64,000 nucleotides of DNA from Diplonema papillatum (taxonomy: Eukaryota > Euglenozoa > Diplonemea > Diplonemida > Diplonemidae), in the NCBI GenBank assembly GCA_030068145.1, contig JAPJBO010000450.1:1-64000 (forward strand). The letters are read 5' to 3'. The position numbers and the translations under genes were made by a program. Of this stretch, positions 49,409 through 58,832 are shown piece by piece; position 1 is the stretch's first letter, and each line of letters opens with the position of its first letter. Below the pieces are notes generated by a model. The model saw only the letters and a program-made list of their open reading frames with translations. It made no database searches and was not told where the DNA came from.

Positions 49409-50794
49409 CTAATAGTTGTTGCCGACGACGACGTTGTCGATGACCCGGTGGTCTATGGACGAGATGAGCTGGAGGTTGACCGATGTCATGTTGAAGTGCA
49501 GCACGCACGTCGAAAGCTCTGGGGTGGCGAACGTGTTGGACCCGGGCTGGGGGGCCGGCCCGCTGGTGACGAACGACGTTTCGTCGCTGCCCGAGCCGCC
49601 GCAGAAGACGTACGTCGTCGCGTTGCTGGCGCTGTGGCCGGAGTTGGTGCAGGCGGGGGCGGCGCAGCCCTTCGTCGAGCGCGCGTACGTGTGCTCGTGG
49701 CCGGCGACGTACATGTCGACCTCGTACTTGTCGAAGAGGGCCTGCACCTGCGGGATTTCGACGCAGCACGGCCGGTGGCCCCCGGCGATGATCCACTTCC
49801 GCGCGCCCGGCGCCTTCGACACCCGCGCGGCATGCGCCGCGGCCAAGTCGGCCTCCAGCCAGTGCAGGTACGTCCCATTAGGCGCGAACCCCCCCGCCGG
49901 GAACGCGCCGCTGTCGCCCCTGTGCTCCTCCCCCGCGCCCGGGAAGTCGGTCTCCGAGTTGATGCTGACGAAGTGCACGGAGCCGTAGTTGAACGAGTAC
50001 CACATGCTCTCGACGCCCCCGCTGCTGGCGGAGGGCATGTGCCAGCGCGTGTTGTACGCCGAGAAGTTGGACAGCGGCAGCCCTAGGAAGATCGGGTCTC
50101 CGATGCACTCCGGGTCGTGGCACTCCGACTCGTGGTTGCCGGGCGAGACAGCGTAAGGCATCGTCGCCGACAGGTTCTGCATCCAGTTCACGAAGCCGTT
50201 GTAGCACCGCTCGTACCTGCCGCCGATCAGATCCGTGTCGAACGAGTCGTCCGCGTACCCGATGTCTCCAACGTGCCACACGAAGTCGATTTTACCTTCG
50301 TTCTTCAGCTTTTCAAGCGACACCCTGGAAGGAACCGCGCTCCAGTTCAGCTTCAATCCACCCCCCGGGATGAGCTCTGGTCTTTCGGCTGAACCGAGGT
50401 ATCCCATGTCGCCGAACCAGGAGATGCTGAAGTCCGTGAGGCTTGAGTCTGGGGCTGTCATGAAACTGAACACGGCGCTGTCGTCGCCCTCCTTCTCTCC
50501 GACGACCTTGTAGTGGTACCTCGTGGCCGGCATGAGGTTAGGCAGGTCAGCGTTGTGGTGCCAGCCCTCGTGGTAGTACTTCTTGCTGCTTCCCGTCGCG
50601 GTCATGTTCAAGGCGGTCTCGCTCAAGCCGTACACAACCTTTGACGTTGCTGTATTGTCGAGGGTGTACCACCCTACGTTCATCCCACTCGGATTCCCGC
50701 GTGCGTTCTGGCCTTGGAACATGATGTGCACCTGCTCGACCGTTGTGTTTGCGGCCAAGGCTCCCATCGCTGAGAGTAAGATCGGCGCCAGCAT
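49409..50794 (-). CDS. Purple acid phosphatase (secreted metallophosphoesterase)
   Basis: 461 residues from the ATG at 50792-50794, with a signal peptide (MLAPILLSAMGALAA). A fibronectin-like N-terminal domain ends with the typical YHYKVVGEKEG...FSFMTAP. The five metal-binding blocks are in order: FGDMGY, HVGDIGYADD, SPGNHESEC, GGHRPCC and AGHEHTYARS, giving the Asp, Asp/Tyr, Asn, His and His-x-His ligands of the Fe-metal centre. These enzymes release phosphate from organic esters at acid pH, outside the cell or in vacuoles. Length matches plant/protist PAPs of the small-to-medium class. Several N-glycosylation sites fit secretion. A broken copy of its 5' end lies upstream at 51175-51395. Confidence 0.93.
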   Translation of the reverse strand: MLAPILLSAMGALAANTTVEQVHIMFQGQNARGNPSGMNVGWYTLDNTATSKVVYGLSETALNMTATGSSKKYYHEGWHHNADLPNLMPATRYHYKVVGEKEGDDSAVFSFMTAPDSSLTDFSISWFGDMGYLGSAERPELIPGGGLKLNWSAVPSRVSLEKLKNEGKIDFVWHVGDIGYADDSFDTDLIGGRYERCYNGFVNWMQNLSATMPYAVSPGNHESECHDPECIGDPIFLGLPLSNFSAYNTRWHMPSASSGGVESMWYSFNYGSVHFVSINSETDFPGAGEEHRGDSGAFPAGGFAPNGTYLHWLEADLAAAHAARVSKAPGARKWIIAGGHRPCCVEIPQVQALFDKYEVDMYVAGHEHTYARSTKGCAAPACTNSGHSASNATTYVFCGGSGSDETSFVTSGPAPQPGSNTFATPELSTCVLHFNMTSVNLQLISSIDHRVIDNVVVGNNY

Positions 50795-50899
50795 TCTCTG
50801 TCGTTTGTCTTCGGTTGACCTTTTTGGAGGTGGTCTTTTTTTTTCTTCCTGCTTTGTTTATTGGGTTCAAGGATGCAGTAGAGTCCACGATGGTACGCT

Positions 50900-51115
50900 C
50901 TGATTGGCAGTTCTCATGTCGCCGAACCAGCATGCGACGGTAGTGCTTTTTACAAATGATACCAACGTCGTGTCTGCTTTTGTCCACTTTCGTCAGGACG
51001 AAGTGTGTTTTCAGGGTTTTGAGTGCATCAAGCACTTTCTTCGGGAGGGTGTCATGTGGGTGTTTGGCAAACCTCGCTTTCATTTCTGCAACGATGACTT
51101 CTGTTGTTATTTCTC
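50900..51115 (-). pseudogene. Reverse-transcriptase-family fragment (N-terminal flank)
   Basis: The minus strand encodes EVIVAEMKARFAKHPHDTL and FVLTKVDKSRHDVGIICKK-HY, resembling the block FV...DK..N..-I-CK..Y that precedes the palm in some retroelement reverse transcriptases. No palm motifs follow. It sits between the phosphatase gene and the broken copy of its 5' end. Confidence 0.4.
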
Positions 51116-51174
51116 TTGTTCTGGAGGGGAAACGGCTTTGACCTTGCCGTACTTCGCAGTCGGGTTCCTTCGAC

Positions 51175-51395
51175 GTGGTGCCAGCCCTGGTGGTGCCATA
51201 TTCTTGCTGATTCCCGTCGCGGGCATATGCCTGCACGAGGTTTTGGGCACCAAATGCTCATTTCCAGGAAAGGAATGCACGGGGTGAGTCCCTTGGGAAA
51301 CCTGGCGTTGCGCTGAAGGTATGGCCACGCCAATACCACTCAGATTCCGGCGTGCTGGCCTTGAAACATGATGTGCACCTGCCATCGATGGCAAG
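51175..51395 (-). pseudogene. Broken copy of the 5' end of the purple acid phosphatase gene
   Basis: Aligns with 50555-50745 of the intact gene: GTGGTGCCAGCCCT, TTGCTGATTCCCGTCGCG, GGCCTTGAAACATGATGTGC on the plus strand, with insertions and frameshifts between. Same orientation as the gene. Confidence 0.8.
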
Positions 51396-51865
51396 AGATT
51401 GGCGCGGGTATTCAGGTTTATTTTCCGTCATGTCTGGCGCTGGTCGATAGGGTTAACCGACTCTCCCGCTGCTTCTCGCCAGTGCTCGACTCTCGTTGTC
51501 ATCTACTCCTGCGTTGCGCGAGCAGATTGACGATACCGCCCCTTGCCATGCGCCTGTGATAGTAAAACAACGGCAGGCAATGCAGGGAGGGAACTGGTTC
51601 GGTTGGGCCATCGCGCCACCCGGACGACCCCCTCGCAATTCCAGGGATAAGCACCCTGCCACGTCTCGCCATACACAGACGTGGTGATTCCGACAATGCA
51701 GCAACCCTCATCGCCACCCTTGACCAGGCAAGGAGTCTACGCCATCAACACCGCACTGTGGGCAAGAGAGAGAGAGAGCAAAAATGACTTTGTACTTATC
51801 AACAGGATACACAACATCATGGAGAGGCAGGAAGATACACGGGGATGCTGGATTGCTCAGGAACA
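51396..51865. other. Region without a recognisable gene
   Basis: Nothing supported between the broken phosphatase copy and fold-back element 2. Confidence 0.4.
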
Positions 51866-51874
51866 CCTACGGAA
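51866..51874. repeat. Target site duplication CCTACGGAA (left) of fold-back element 2
   Basis: Matches 52966-52974 exactly. Confidence 0.8.
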
Positions 51875-52129
51875 GGTAAATTTCCCTTATATCCCACCCC
51901 AAACAAATTTGTGCCCTTATATCCCACTTCAAACAAATTTTGTGCCCTTATATCCCACTTCAAACAAATTTTGTGCCCTTATATCCCAGATTGGGATATA
52001 AGGGCACAAAATTTGGTTGAAGTGGGATATAAGGGCACAAAATTTGTTTGGTCGTGTAAAAAGTCTTTTGAGGGAACCGAACCGGCCACCTATGGTGCCG
52101 GTGGCGTGCGTGCTTTGACTCGGCCACAA

Positions 52130-52440
52130 CGTCCAAAAATTCCAGGCCAAAATTTTCGACCAAAATTTGCCCCAACATTTTGCCCACAAATTTTTGCCCA
52201 ACGAGATTTACCCAAAATTTCGACCAAAAAATTGGACCAAAAATTTGGACCCAAATTTTCGACCAAAAAAATTGGACCCAAAATTTCGACCAAAAATTTC
52301 GATGCCAAAAAATTGGACCCCAAAGTTTTCGACCAAAAATTTGGACCCAAAATTTCGACCCCAAAAAATTGGACCCAAAATTTCGACCAAAGATTTGGAC
52401 CCCAAAAAATTCGACCAAAAATTTCGACCAAAATTTTTGA
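52130..52440. repeat. AAAATTTCGACC tandem array in fold-back element 2
   Basis: Units such as CCAAAAATTTCGACCAAAA and AAATTGGACCCAAAATTT repeat about 12 times. All three frames are open, giving meaningless Lys/Phe/Gly-rich translations. Confidence 0.85.
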
Positions 52441-52698
52441 CCCAGCCCCTTCCATTCGTTTTTGGTGTTTCCTTCGCTGCGAGTACGCACGAGACTGACA
52501 CGTGGTCAAAGTTTTCGCTTGTCCAGCTAAGCTGCGAGTCAGCACGACTGACAACGCGGGATGAAGTCCATCAACCGAGAGCTGACTCAAGGTCAAGGTT
52601 TGAAGAAGGCCGCCTGGCAGGGGTGCACAGGCCCGTTACAGGGAGTCCAGCGTCGGGACCCGGCTGGACGAAAAAGTTTTTTTTTTCGCCGTAGGTAT

Positions 52699-52776
52699 CC
52701 GGATGGTCGAGCCAACCACCCTTGGGTTTCAAGGTGAGTGGTCGGGGGTTCAATCCCCTCCTTGGCAAGTTTTCCA
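52699..52776 (+). tRNA. tRNA-like (degenerate) sequence inside fold-back element 2
   Basis: An A-box-like TGGTCGAGCC, a small D arm (GGT/ACC), a stem CCTTG/CAAGG and a well-paired T arm GGGGGTTCAATCCCCTC can be drawn. The anticodon loop lacks U33 and the acceptor does not pair, so it is a tRNA relic or pol III promoter. Confidence 0.4.
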
Positions 52777-52965
52777 GCATTTTCCTCGATCCAAATTTGT
52801 CAAAACAAATTTGTGCCCTTATATCCCAGTTTGGGATATAAGGGCACAAAATTTGACAAATTTGTGCCCTTATATCCCAGTTTGGGATATAAGGGCACAA
52901 AATTTGTTTGAAGTGGGATATAAGGGCACAAATTTGTTTTGAGTGGGATATAAGGGCATTACACC

Positions 52966-52974
52966 CCTACGGAA
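52966..52974. repeat. Target site duplication CCTACGGAA (right) of fold-back element 2
   Basis: Identical to 51866-51874, directly after the right terminal repeat. Confidence 0.8.
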
Positions 52975-53060
52975 AGTTACGCCGGAACCTCTTTGCGATG
53001 CCTGCACGTTTACGCGCAGGCCTATGAGGGGTTAACTACTATGACGAGGTCCTTATATAG

Positions 53061-53144
53061 AGTGGTTTTCCGTCAAACTTGGGCCATTACATTGATGTAA
53101 CAGTGGTTTTCCGTGAAATTTGGGCCATTACATTGATGTAACAG
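53061..53144. repeat. Two tandem 41-base units
   Basis: AGTGGTTTTCCGTCAAACTT...ATTACATTGATGTAAC occurs twice with few differences. Each unit holds the palindrome TTACATTGATGTAA. Confidence 0.8.
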
Positions 53145-53419
53145 TAGAGGACGTGGGCCAGCAGAGGGAAAGAAGAATGGTCCTGCTGGCGGGGTTGCCC
53201 TCTTGACGGCTTAGTGTATTGAAGAGCTGTGAAAACGGGAGCCAATGGTTTCAAGTCTCCGGCGGCGAGCTTCGACTTTTGAAACAACTCTTCGAACCCG
53301 GTGCCCGTGCTCGGCAGGGTATGTCCGGAGTCAGACATTCTCGATCTGGGAAGAAGGGAGAGGGAGGAGGGAACCTTTCGACAGGTTCCTTCGCAACGCA
53401 CAAGAGAAGCTGCGCGCGA

Positions 53420-54000
53420 TGTACGTCTACCGACCCGGCAGCCACGTGGGCAATACACTCTGAGGGTACAGAGCCAAACAGTGTGACAGCTCTTGATGGT
53501 GAGCGAAGCGCTGTGGGTCAACCACGAGGTCGCCGACCACAGCAGCTAGTAGTACACCATCATCAGTGCTGCAGTTTAAGGTCATCTCACGAGTCCTCGA
53601 GAACCGCGCGACGACAGCCCGAGCCGCGTAGGCGACATGAAGCGCTCCTGAATGCCGACGGCCGGGGAACGACGGCGAGCGCCACGACGCGGGCGGCGGC
53701 GGCGGGAGAAGTCGACACGAGCGGCGGGCCGCGGCCCTGCTGCTGCCACACCGGAGTCAGCAGCGACCTGCCTGTCACGCGCAGCGCCGAAAGCGTCACG
53801 TGCCCCGGCAGCTTTTCGCCGTCGTGGTACGCCGCGAACCCGGACGCGCCGTCCGGCGAGAGCGACGACACGACCAGCGAGCGGGTGATCACCTCGTCGA
53901 CCGCCTCCCCGGGCACCATGCGCAGGGAAATCCTCGTCGGCTCGACCTCAGGCCCATGACACGGCAACGGCAAGTTCAAGCGCCTCGCTCTACAGTACAC
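53420..54000 (-). pseudogene. Broken copy of the 3' end of the ubiquitin-like gene
   Basis: Minus-strand frames here give VEPTRISLRMVPGEAVDEVITRSL... SGFAAYHDGEKLPGH, nearly identical to the last 140 codons of the gene at 54173-55849. Three bases (one residue) are missing in GEAV(I)DEV. The homology includes the 3' flank (CCGACCCGGCAGCCA-GTGGGCAAT at 53431 and 54113), so gene end plus flank were duplicated together. Confidence 0.85.
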
Positions 54001-54172
54001 ACACGACGTGCAAGAAAACAGGGTCGGTCAACAGTCTTACGAAGAACTGCGAAAGCCATCCTAACGTCCTGTAGCTGCACCTTTTCGCTCTACGTAACCT
54101 GGGAATACTTTCCGACCCGGCAGCCATGTGGGCAATATACTCGGAAACAGAGCCAACAGTGCGGCGGTCGGT

Positions 54173-55849
54173 TTACGGCAAAGGAAGCGGAGGCCATCTC
54201 ACGAGACCTCGAGAACCGCGCGACGACAGCCCGAGCCGCGGAGGCGACATGAAGCGCTCCTGAACGCCGACGGCCGGGAACATGGCAGCATCCGTGTAGT
54301 ACGCGTCGGGGAACGACGAGGAGCGGCACGACTCGGCGGCGGGGGGGGAAGTCGACGCAAGCGGCGGGCCGCGGCCCTGCTGCTGCCACACCAGCGTCAG
54401 CAGCGACCTGCCCGTCACGCGCAGCGCCGAAAGCGTCGCGTGCCTCGGCAGCTTCTCGCCGTCGTGGTACGCCGCGAACCCGGACGCGCCGTCCGGCGAG
54501 AGCGACGACGCGACCAGCGAGCGGGTGATCACCTCGTCTATGACCGCCTCCCCGGGCACCTTGCGCAGGGAAATCCTCGTCGGCTCGACCCCAGGCCCGG
54601 CCGACACGTCTACAGTCAGGTCCGTCGTCGACCGCAGCACGACGAGCACCGCGGCGCCCTCGCACAGCCCCAGCCCCGCAATGCTGCCGCCCCGGTCGAT
54701 TTCCCGCCCGCAGTAGTACAGCGCGCAGCACTCCGGATCCGCGCCGAACTCGAAGGCCGCCGCCGCCAGCAGGTCGGCCACGCTCGTCGTCGCTCCCCCG
54801 ACAAACTGCGGCCGCCACTCCGCCTCTCCCGTCAGGCGGCCCTCCTCGACTTCCGACCGGGCCTCGAGGATGACGCAGTGCAGGCACCACCGCTCGCCCT
54901 CCCGCGGCGTGCCGCTGCGGCCCCATGCGACGCCTTTCCCGGCGAGCCCCGCGGCCAACGCGGACAGCCGCAAGACGCCGCCGGGTCGCAAGCCGGCGGC
55001 TTCGACGCTCTCGGCCCACCCCCGCGCGCCCAGCGCGCCGCCGGCGGAGGCGGTTGATAGCGCTTGCGCCTCCGGCGGCAGCCCGGTGAGCTCGAAGAGG
55101 AGCCGGCGGAGCTCGGCGATGGGCGCGGCACGGTTGACGGGCGGCAGCTCGAGGCGGAAGGCCGCCGGGAACAGGTCCGCCGGCGTCGGGAACCCGCGGC
55201 ACTCGACCGCGAGCCGCACGCAGTTGGCCGGCACGCGCGGGCGGAGCGCCGCGCCGCGCGTCCGGGTGCCGGGCGGCGACGGCGGGCGGCGCGGCGCGTG
55301 CTTGACGGCGGACGCGGACGAGCCGCCGGCGAGCAGCGGCGCCTTCGCCAGCGCGACCGCCAGCACGCACGCCCCGACTTCGACGCCGGCCGCGTTCAGC
55401 AGCCGGCCGTCGCCGGCGGGGTCGAGGACGCCGCCTCCGCCGACTTGCAGGACGAGGTTCGACGCGGGCTGGTGGGGGAGCAGCCGGGCGGCCGCCGCCT
55501 TCCGCAGCGCGCCGCACGTCGTCGCGCGCGGGTCCATGCCGTGGTACCGCAGCTCGACCTCCTCGCCCGTCGTCCCCGCCCACGCCGGCGAGATCACCGA
55601 CACGAAGTCCCGCGGCGCCGCGTCCAGCACATCCCCCGGCGCCACCCCATTCGCCTCGAGCGTGCGGAACGGATCCAGCTGCCGGTCCGACCCCGGCTTC
55701 TGAAAGCCCACCCGCTTCGTGTCCAGCCCCGACGCGACCCCGAGGATCCTGCACAAGTCGTGCCCCGTCCGCTCGTGCAAATCGAGGTTCCGCATGTTGT
55801 ACACCTTCGCCCCGAACCGGACCAACACAGTAGCAGCGGTCGTGCCCAT
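54173..55849 (-). CDS. Multi-domain ubiquitin-like protein
   Basis: 558 residues, ATG at 55847-55849. Several blocks look like successive beta-grasp (ubiquitin-like) modules: 5-80 (VLVRFGAKVYNMRNLDLHE...GFQKPGSDRQLDPFRTLEANGVAPGDVL), about 85-170 (VELRYHGMDP...LNAAGVEVGACVLAV), 210-300 and 360-420 (FEFGADPECCALYYCGREIDRGGSIAGLGLCEGAAVLVVL). Each ends in the typical 'L...GV..G..L.v' turn. There is no terminal Gly-Gly, so it is unlikely to be conjugated; it is more likely a scaffold. Assignment is by pattern only. The C-terminal third (420-558) is copied downstream in broken form. GC is very high (third positions nearly all G/C). Confidence 0.62.
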   Translation of the reverse strand: MGTTAATVLVRFGAKVYNMRNLDLHERTGHDLCRILGVASGLDTKRVGFQKPGSDRQLDPFRTLEANGVAPGDVLDAAPRDFVSVISPAWAGTTGEEVELRYHGMDPRATTCGALRKAAAARLLPHQPASNLVLQVGGGGVLDPAGDGRLLNAAGVEVGACVLAVALAKAPLLAGGSSASAVKHAPRRPPSPPGTRTRGAALRPRVPANCVRLAVECRGFPTPADLFPAAFRLELPPVNRAAPIAELRRLLFELTGLPPEAQALSTASAGGALGARGWAESVEAAGLRPGGVLRLSALAAGLAGKGVAWGRSGTPREGERWCLHCVILEARSEVEEGRLTGEAEWRPQFVGGATTSVADLLAAAAFEFGADPECCALYYCGREIDRGGSIAGLGLCEGAAVLVVLRSTTDLTVDVSAGPGVEPTRISLRKVPGEAVIDEVITRSLVASSLSPDGASGFAAYHDGEKLPRHATLSALRVTGRSLLTLVWQQQGRGPPLASTSPPAAESCRSSSFPDAYYTDAAMFPAVGVQERFMSPPRLGLSSRGSRGLVRWPPLPLP

Positions 55850-56724
55850 CGTGTGGGGAAAATAGTGCTGAGTGCCTCAACGGAGCCCGCGAGTGGTCTC
55901 TGGCGTCTAGCAGAACAGGCTTGATGAAAGCCCGTTATGGCATTTTTCGTTTTTTTTGTCCCCCCGGTTTTGTGTGCCTCCTGCCCGGTCTCCCACGGCC
56001 TGAGCTGTGAAGTACTGCTGGTGGTGAAGAACCAAAAGAAAACAACAACAAACAGCACCGATATAGAAGAGAAGCCTTTCAGAAAGTAGGGATACGTGCT
56101 GTCGTAGCGTCGTGTCCGCACGGGGGAGCGAGCATTCGACTTTGCGAATGCTGGAAGGAGTGGTGTGAAAGGCAGGGGAAGTGCGCCTTTTACCTGGGGG
56201 CCAGTCAGTCTCTGGGGGACAGGTTTTCCGACTCCCGTGAGCACCACATACTCAATAGGTTCAGTGGGCAGGTACTGGTGCAACATCCCCGTTTCGACAG
56301 GCTGGACAGGCTTGGACAAGTGTCCACTCTGCGCTGGGTGTTCAACGTTGCGAATGATCGGAGGAAGGACATGAGCGTGAAGCAGCAAGAAAGAGATGTC
56401 CCTCGGGAATTCGATTGAGCGAGAGCTCCATTCGAGCTGTTGAGTTGGTTGATCGTCCGGTGTAAAGCTTCAGCTGGGCTGGACGATCGACTCCCGAGGC
56501 CAGGTCTTTGCCTCCGTGTCCGCGATACATCCCGGCGATTTTCCACAACTGGCTTGGTACGTTGTCAAATATTGCACTCGAATCCGGGGAAAGACCCTTG
56601 CACAGAGGCACGCCGCATGCGCGTAAGCTACCTTCATCCGCATGTTCGCAGAGTTCCTGGATTCGCTGCCAGCATGGCGCCAGCTTGCCGCCAAATCCCG
56701 CAAGTCAACAAGACCCGTCGTTCG
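55850..56724. other. Region without a recognisable gene
   Basis: Spacer between the ubiquitin-like gene start and the alliinase-like stop. No supported feature. Confidence 0.4.
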
Positions 56725-58020
56725 CTACAGCTGGCCGAGCCGCTGGGAGAGGAGATTCCAGACAGAATCCGCCACGACAAGCTCCAGGCGCACGAAGGCT
56801 GGGGTCCCGCCAAAGATCACACCCGGCTGCGGCGAGATGCCCGCGCCCACGAAGACCGAGGTGCAGTTCGTTGCCTCCTGCGGCTTGAGGCATTCCACCC
56901 ACGCATAGAACCCGTTGATCCGTGCGTGCTGCTTGAAGCGAGCTCCGCCGGCCGGGAAAACGTCCAGCATCCGCTGCCAACGTGCCGTCAGCTTGCCCCG
57001 CACCCACGAAAAAAACCGCAGGTCGTCAGGCCCGGCCAAGTACTGCACCATCGACAGCGCGCGGTACTGGCTGTCGATGGACACGTGCTTGTGCAGGGAC
57101 TTGATGTACTGCACCATGTAGTCCGTGATTCCCAGCGCGGGGTCCACGAAAGCCCAGCCGAACCGCGTCCCAGCGTGGCCGGTTACCTTCGAGAGGGAGA
57201 ACAAGGAGATCGGATTGTTGGTAGGCGCGTGCCCCTCCGTCAAATTGGTCAAGCTCGGCCAAAAGTAGACTTGGTCGTGCACGACACACGCGGACCTGCT
57301 ACCGTAGGTAGGCTCGTTGTAGTGCATGTCTGGATTGTTTGGATACGCGACGAACTCGACGACGCTACTGGGGTCTAACGACGGCGAAGAGGAGAACGTG
57401 AGATTCTCGATTCCCAGCCCTACGAAGCTCGCCGGGTACCCATTGTAGTAAGGCGGCTGCGCGTACATGTGCATGGGCCGCTTCGGGCCGAACTTCATCT
57501 TGCACGCGTACGTGACAGCGCCGAGCAGCTCTGTACCGCCGGTGGCGATCACCAGATCTTTTCCGGCCGGGTCGGCAATGTTGCCGGCCTTCATATGCAG
57601 GAGACTGAGCGTCTGCCGCAGCGCAGGGAGGATGCTCCCTTGCGGCGCAGGTTCGTGCGCCTTATCCGCCGTGGTGTAATCATATGGCGTGCGGTACCAA
57701 GACGGCTCGACCATGTCGAGCGACACTTCCCTCCAGTACTCCTCGAACAACGTAGGGTTGCCTTCCTTGTCGTAGAGGAGGCAGTTTTCGACCTCTGTTT
57801 CGCAGTTTGCGCCTGAAAAACAGGTGAAGCAGGTGCACTCACCGACGTCTGGGTAAGAGAAGCCGTTGCCGGAGCAAACCGGCTCGGCGGCCCTTTCCCT
57901 TGGCGCCACCTGCCGCCTCAGCGCCGCTACTTCGAGTTCCAGGGCGCGCGCACGGGCCTCCCAGTCTACCACCGACCCCGCCGCAAGAATGGCGCAGGCC
58001 ACCAAGGCCGTGGCTGGCAT
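56725..58020 (-). CDS. Alliinase-like PLP-dependent C-S lyase / aminotransferase with EGF-like domain
   Basis: 431 residues. The start is the ATG at 58018-58020 (MPATALVACAILAAG, a signal peptide) in the context AAACCAACAATG, the same as the TTL-like gene. An EGF-like alliinase domain lies at about 50-80 (CSGNGFSYPDVGECTCFTCFSGANC...C). The aminotransferase fold follows: IATGGTELLGAVTYAC (cofactor phosphate region), FVAYPNNPDMHYNEPTY (Asn-Pro block), DQVYFWPS (Asp/Tyr pair) and LFSLSKVTGHAGTRFGWAF with the Schiff-base Lys. Plant alliinases cleave S-alkyl-cysteine sulfoxides; the same fold includes tryptophan aminotransferases (TAA1). The EGF domain plus signal peptide suggest a secreted or vacuolar lyase. 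The substrate cannot be read from sequence. Confidence 0.88.
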   Translation of the reverse strand: MPATALVACAILAAGSVVDWEARARALELEVAALRRQVAPRERAAEPVCSGNGFSYPDVGECTCFTCFSGANCETEVENCLLYDKEGNPTLFEEYWREVSLDMVEPSWYRTPYDYTTADKAHEPAPQGSILPALRQTLSLLHMKAGNIADPAGKDLVIATGGTELLGAVTYACKMKFGPKRPMHMYAQPPYYNGYPASFVGLGIENLTFSSSPSLDPSSVVEFVAYPNNPDMHYNEPTYGSRSACVVHDQVYFWPSLTNLTEGHAPTNNPISLFSLSKVTGHAGTRFGWAFVDPALGITDYMVQYIKSLHKHVSIDSQYRALSMVQYLAGPDDLRFFSWVRGKLTARWQRMLDVFPAGGARFKQHARINGFYAWVECLKPQEATNCTSVFVGAGISPQPGVIFGGTPAFVRLELVVADSVWNLLSQRLGQL

Positions 58021-58832
58021 TGTTGGTTTGCTTCTGTAATTCCTGGGGGTTTTGTCTAATTGACTTCGACCCGCAACAGACTGCAGTGGCCTTCTAAAAG
58101 AGCCCGCTTGCCGGATGGGCGCCGAGAGGTGCACCCATGCGGCGCAGGTGCCCGATGTGGTGGAATGGGGCAGTCCGGTACGAAGACTCTATCATGTCAA
58201 TCTACTTTTCCCCCTCTTGACATCCTCGTCTTCGAGTTGGCAGAAGGGCAGTTTTGCGCCTCAGCACCGCGCTTCCTCCGGCACGGACAGGCCTCGCTGT
58301 CTCGCCACTATCCCCGCCGCAAGTATTGCGCAGGCCGCCACAGGCTTTCTGGGCTTCGCCCCCATTGTATTGATTTCGTGTCTCCTCTTCTGTTCATCAG
58401 GATAGACGAAGCACGTCTTTCAACCCGCACATCAGATTTTTCCAACTTTTTGTGTCTAAGCTGAAAACTAGAGGTTGGGAGAGAAGTAGCGGTACCATCA
58501 GGCTAGCGGCAGGCACACTGCAGGATAAACACGCATACGCAGCTCTTCTGAGCATAACCTGACGCAGGACGTTTTTTTGCGAGCAGTGGTGAACTGAGAG
58601 CGTCGGATTGGTTCGGTACAACAATTCTAAGAATAAGGACAAATGGCTGAAAGCACTGAGGTGTCGTCGGGGGCTGGCACTCCGACACCTTACGTCAAAC
58701 GATCTGCTAGCCGAGCATCAGGTTGGCCACGCAGGCCACTCGCCAATACAGAGAAAGGTGCACCGAGAGGGCGCGGACGTGCACGAAGACGCGCTGAGAA
58801 ACGGCCAGGAAAAAGGCCGCGGCGAAACCCTG
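58021..58832. other. Region without a recognisable gene
   Basis: No supported feature; leads into the tandem repeat downstream of PIG-V. Confidence 0.4.

Larger units (their letters stand above)
51875..52965. mobile_element. Fold-back DNA transposon 2 (1,091 bases, 9-base TSD)
   Basis: The ends begin GGTAAATTTCCCTTATATCC (left) and, on the other strand, GGTGTAATGCCCTTATATCC (right), flanked by CCTACGGAA on both sides. Subterminal arrays of TTGTGCCCTTATATCCCACT and its complement (GGGATATAAGGGCACAAA) are mirrored on both arms, and each arm contains small perfect palindromes centred at about 51989 and 52830. The interior has an AT-rich array (52130-52440) and a tRNA-like sequence. The 9-base TSD fits Mutator-like elements, but no transposase is present. 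The design parallels element 1. Confidence 0.82.

Noticed and set aside
54128-55924. Plus-strand and alternative minus-strand frames of 280-600 residues over the ubiquitin-like gene
   Set aside because: Extreme GC at third positions keeps all frames open; only the 558-residue frame shows repeated beta-grasp-like blocks and is duplicated downstream.
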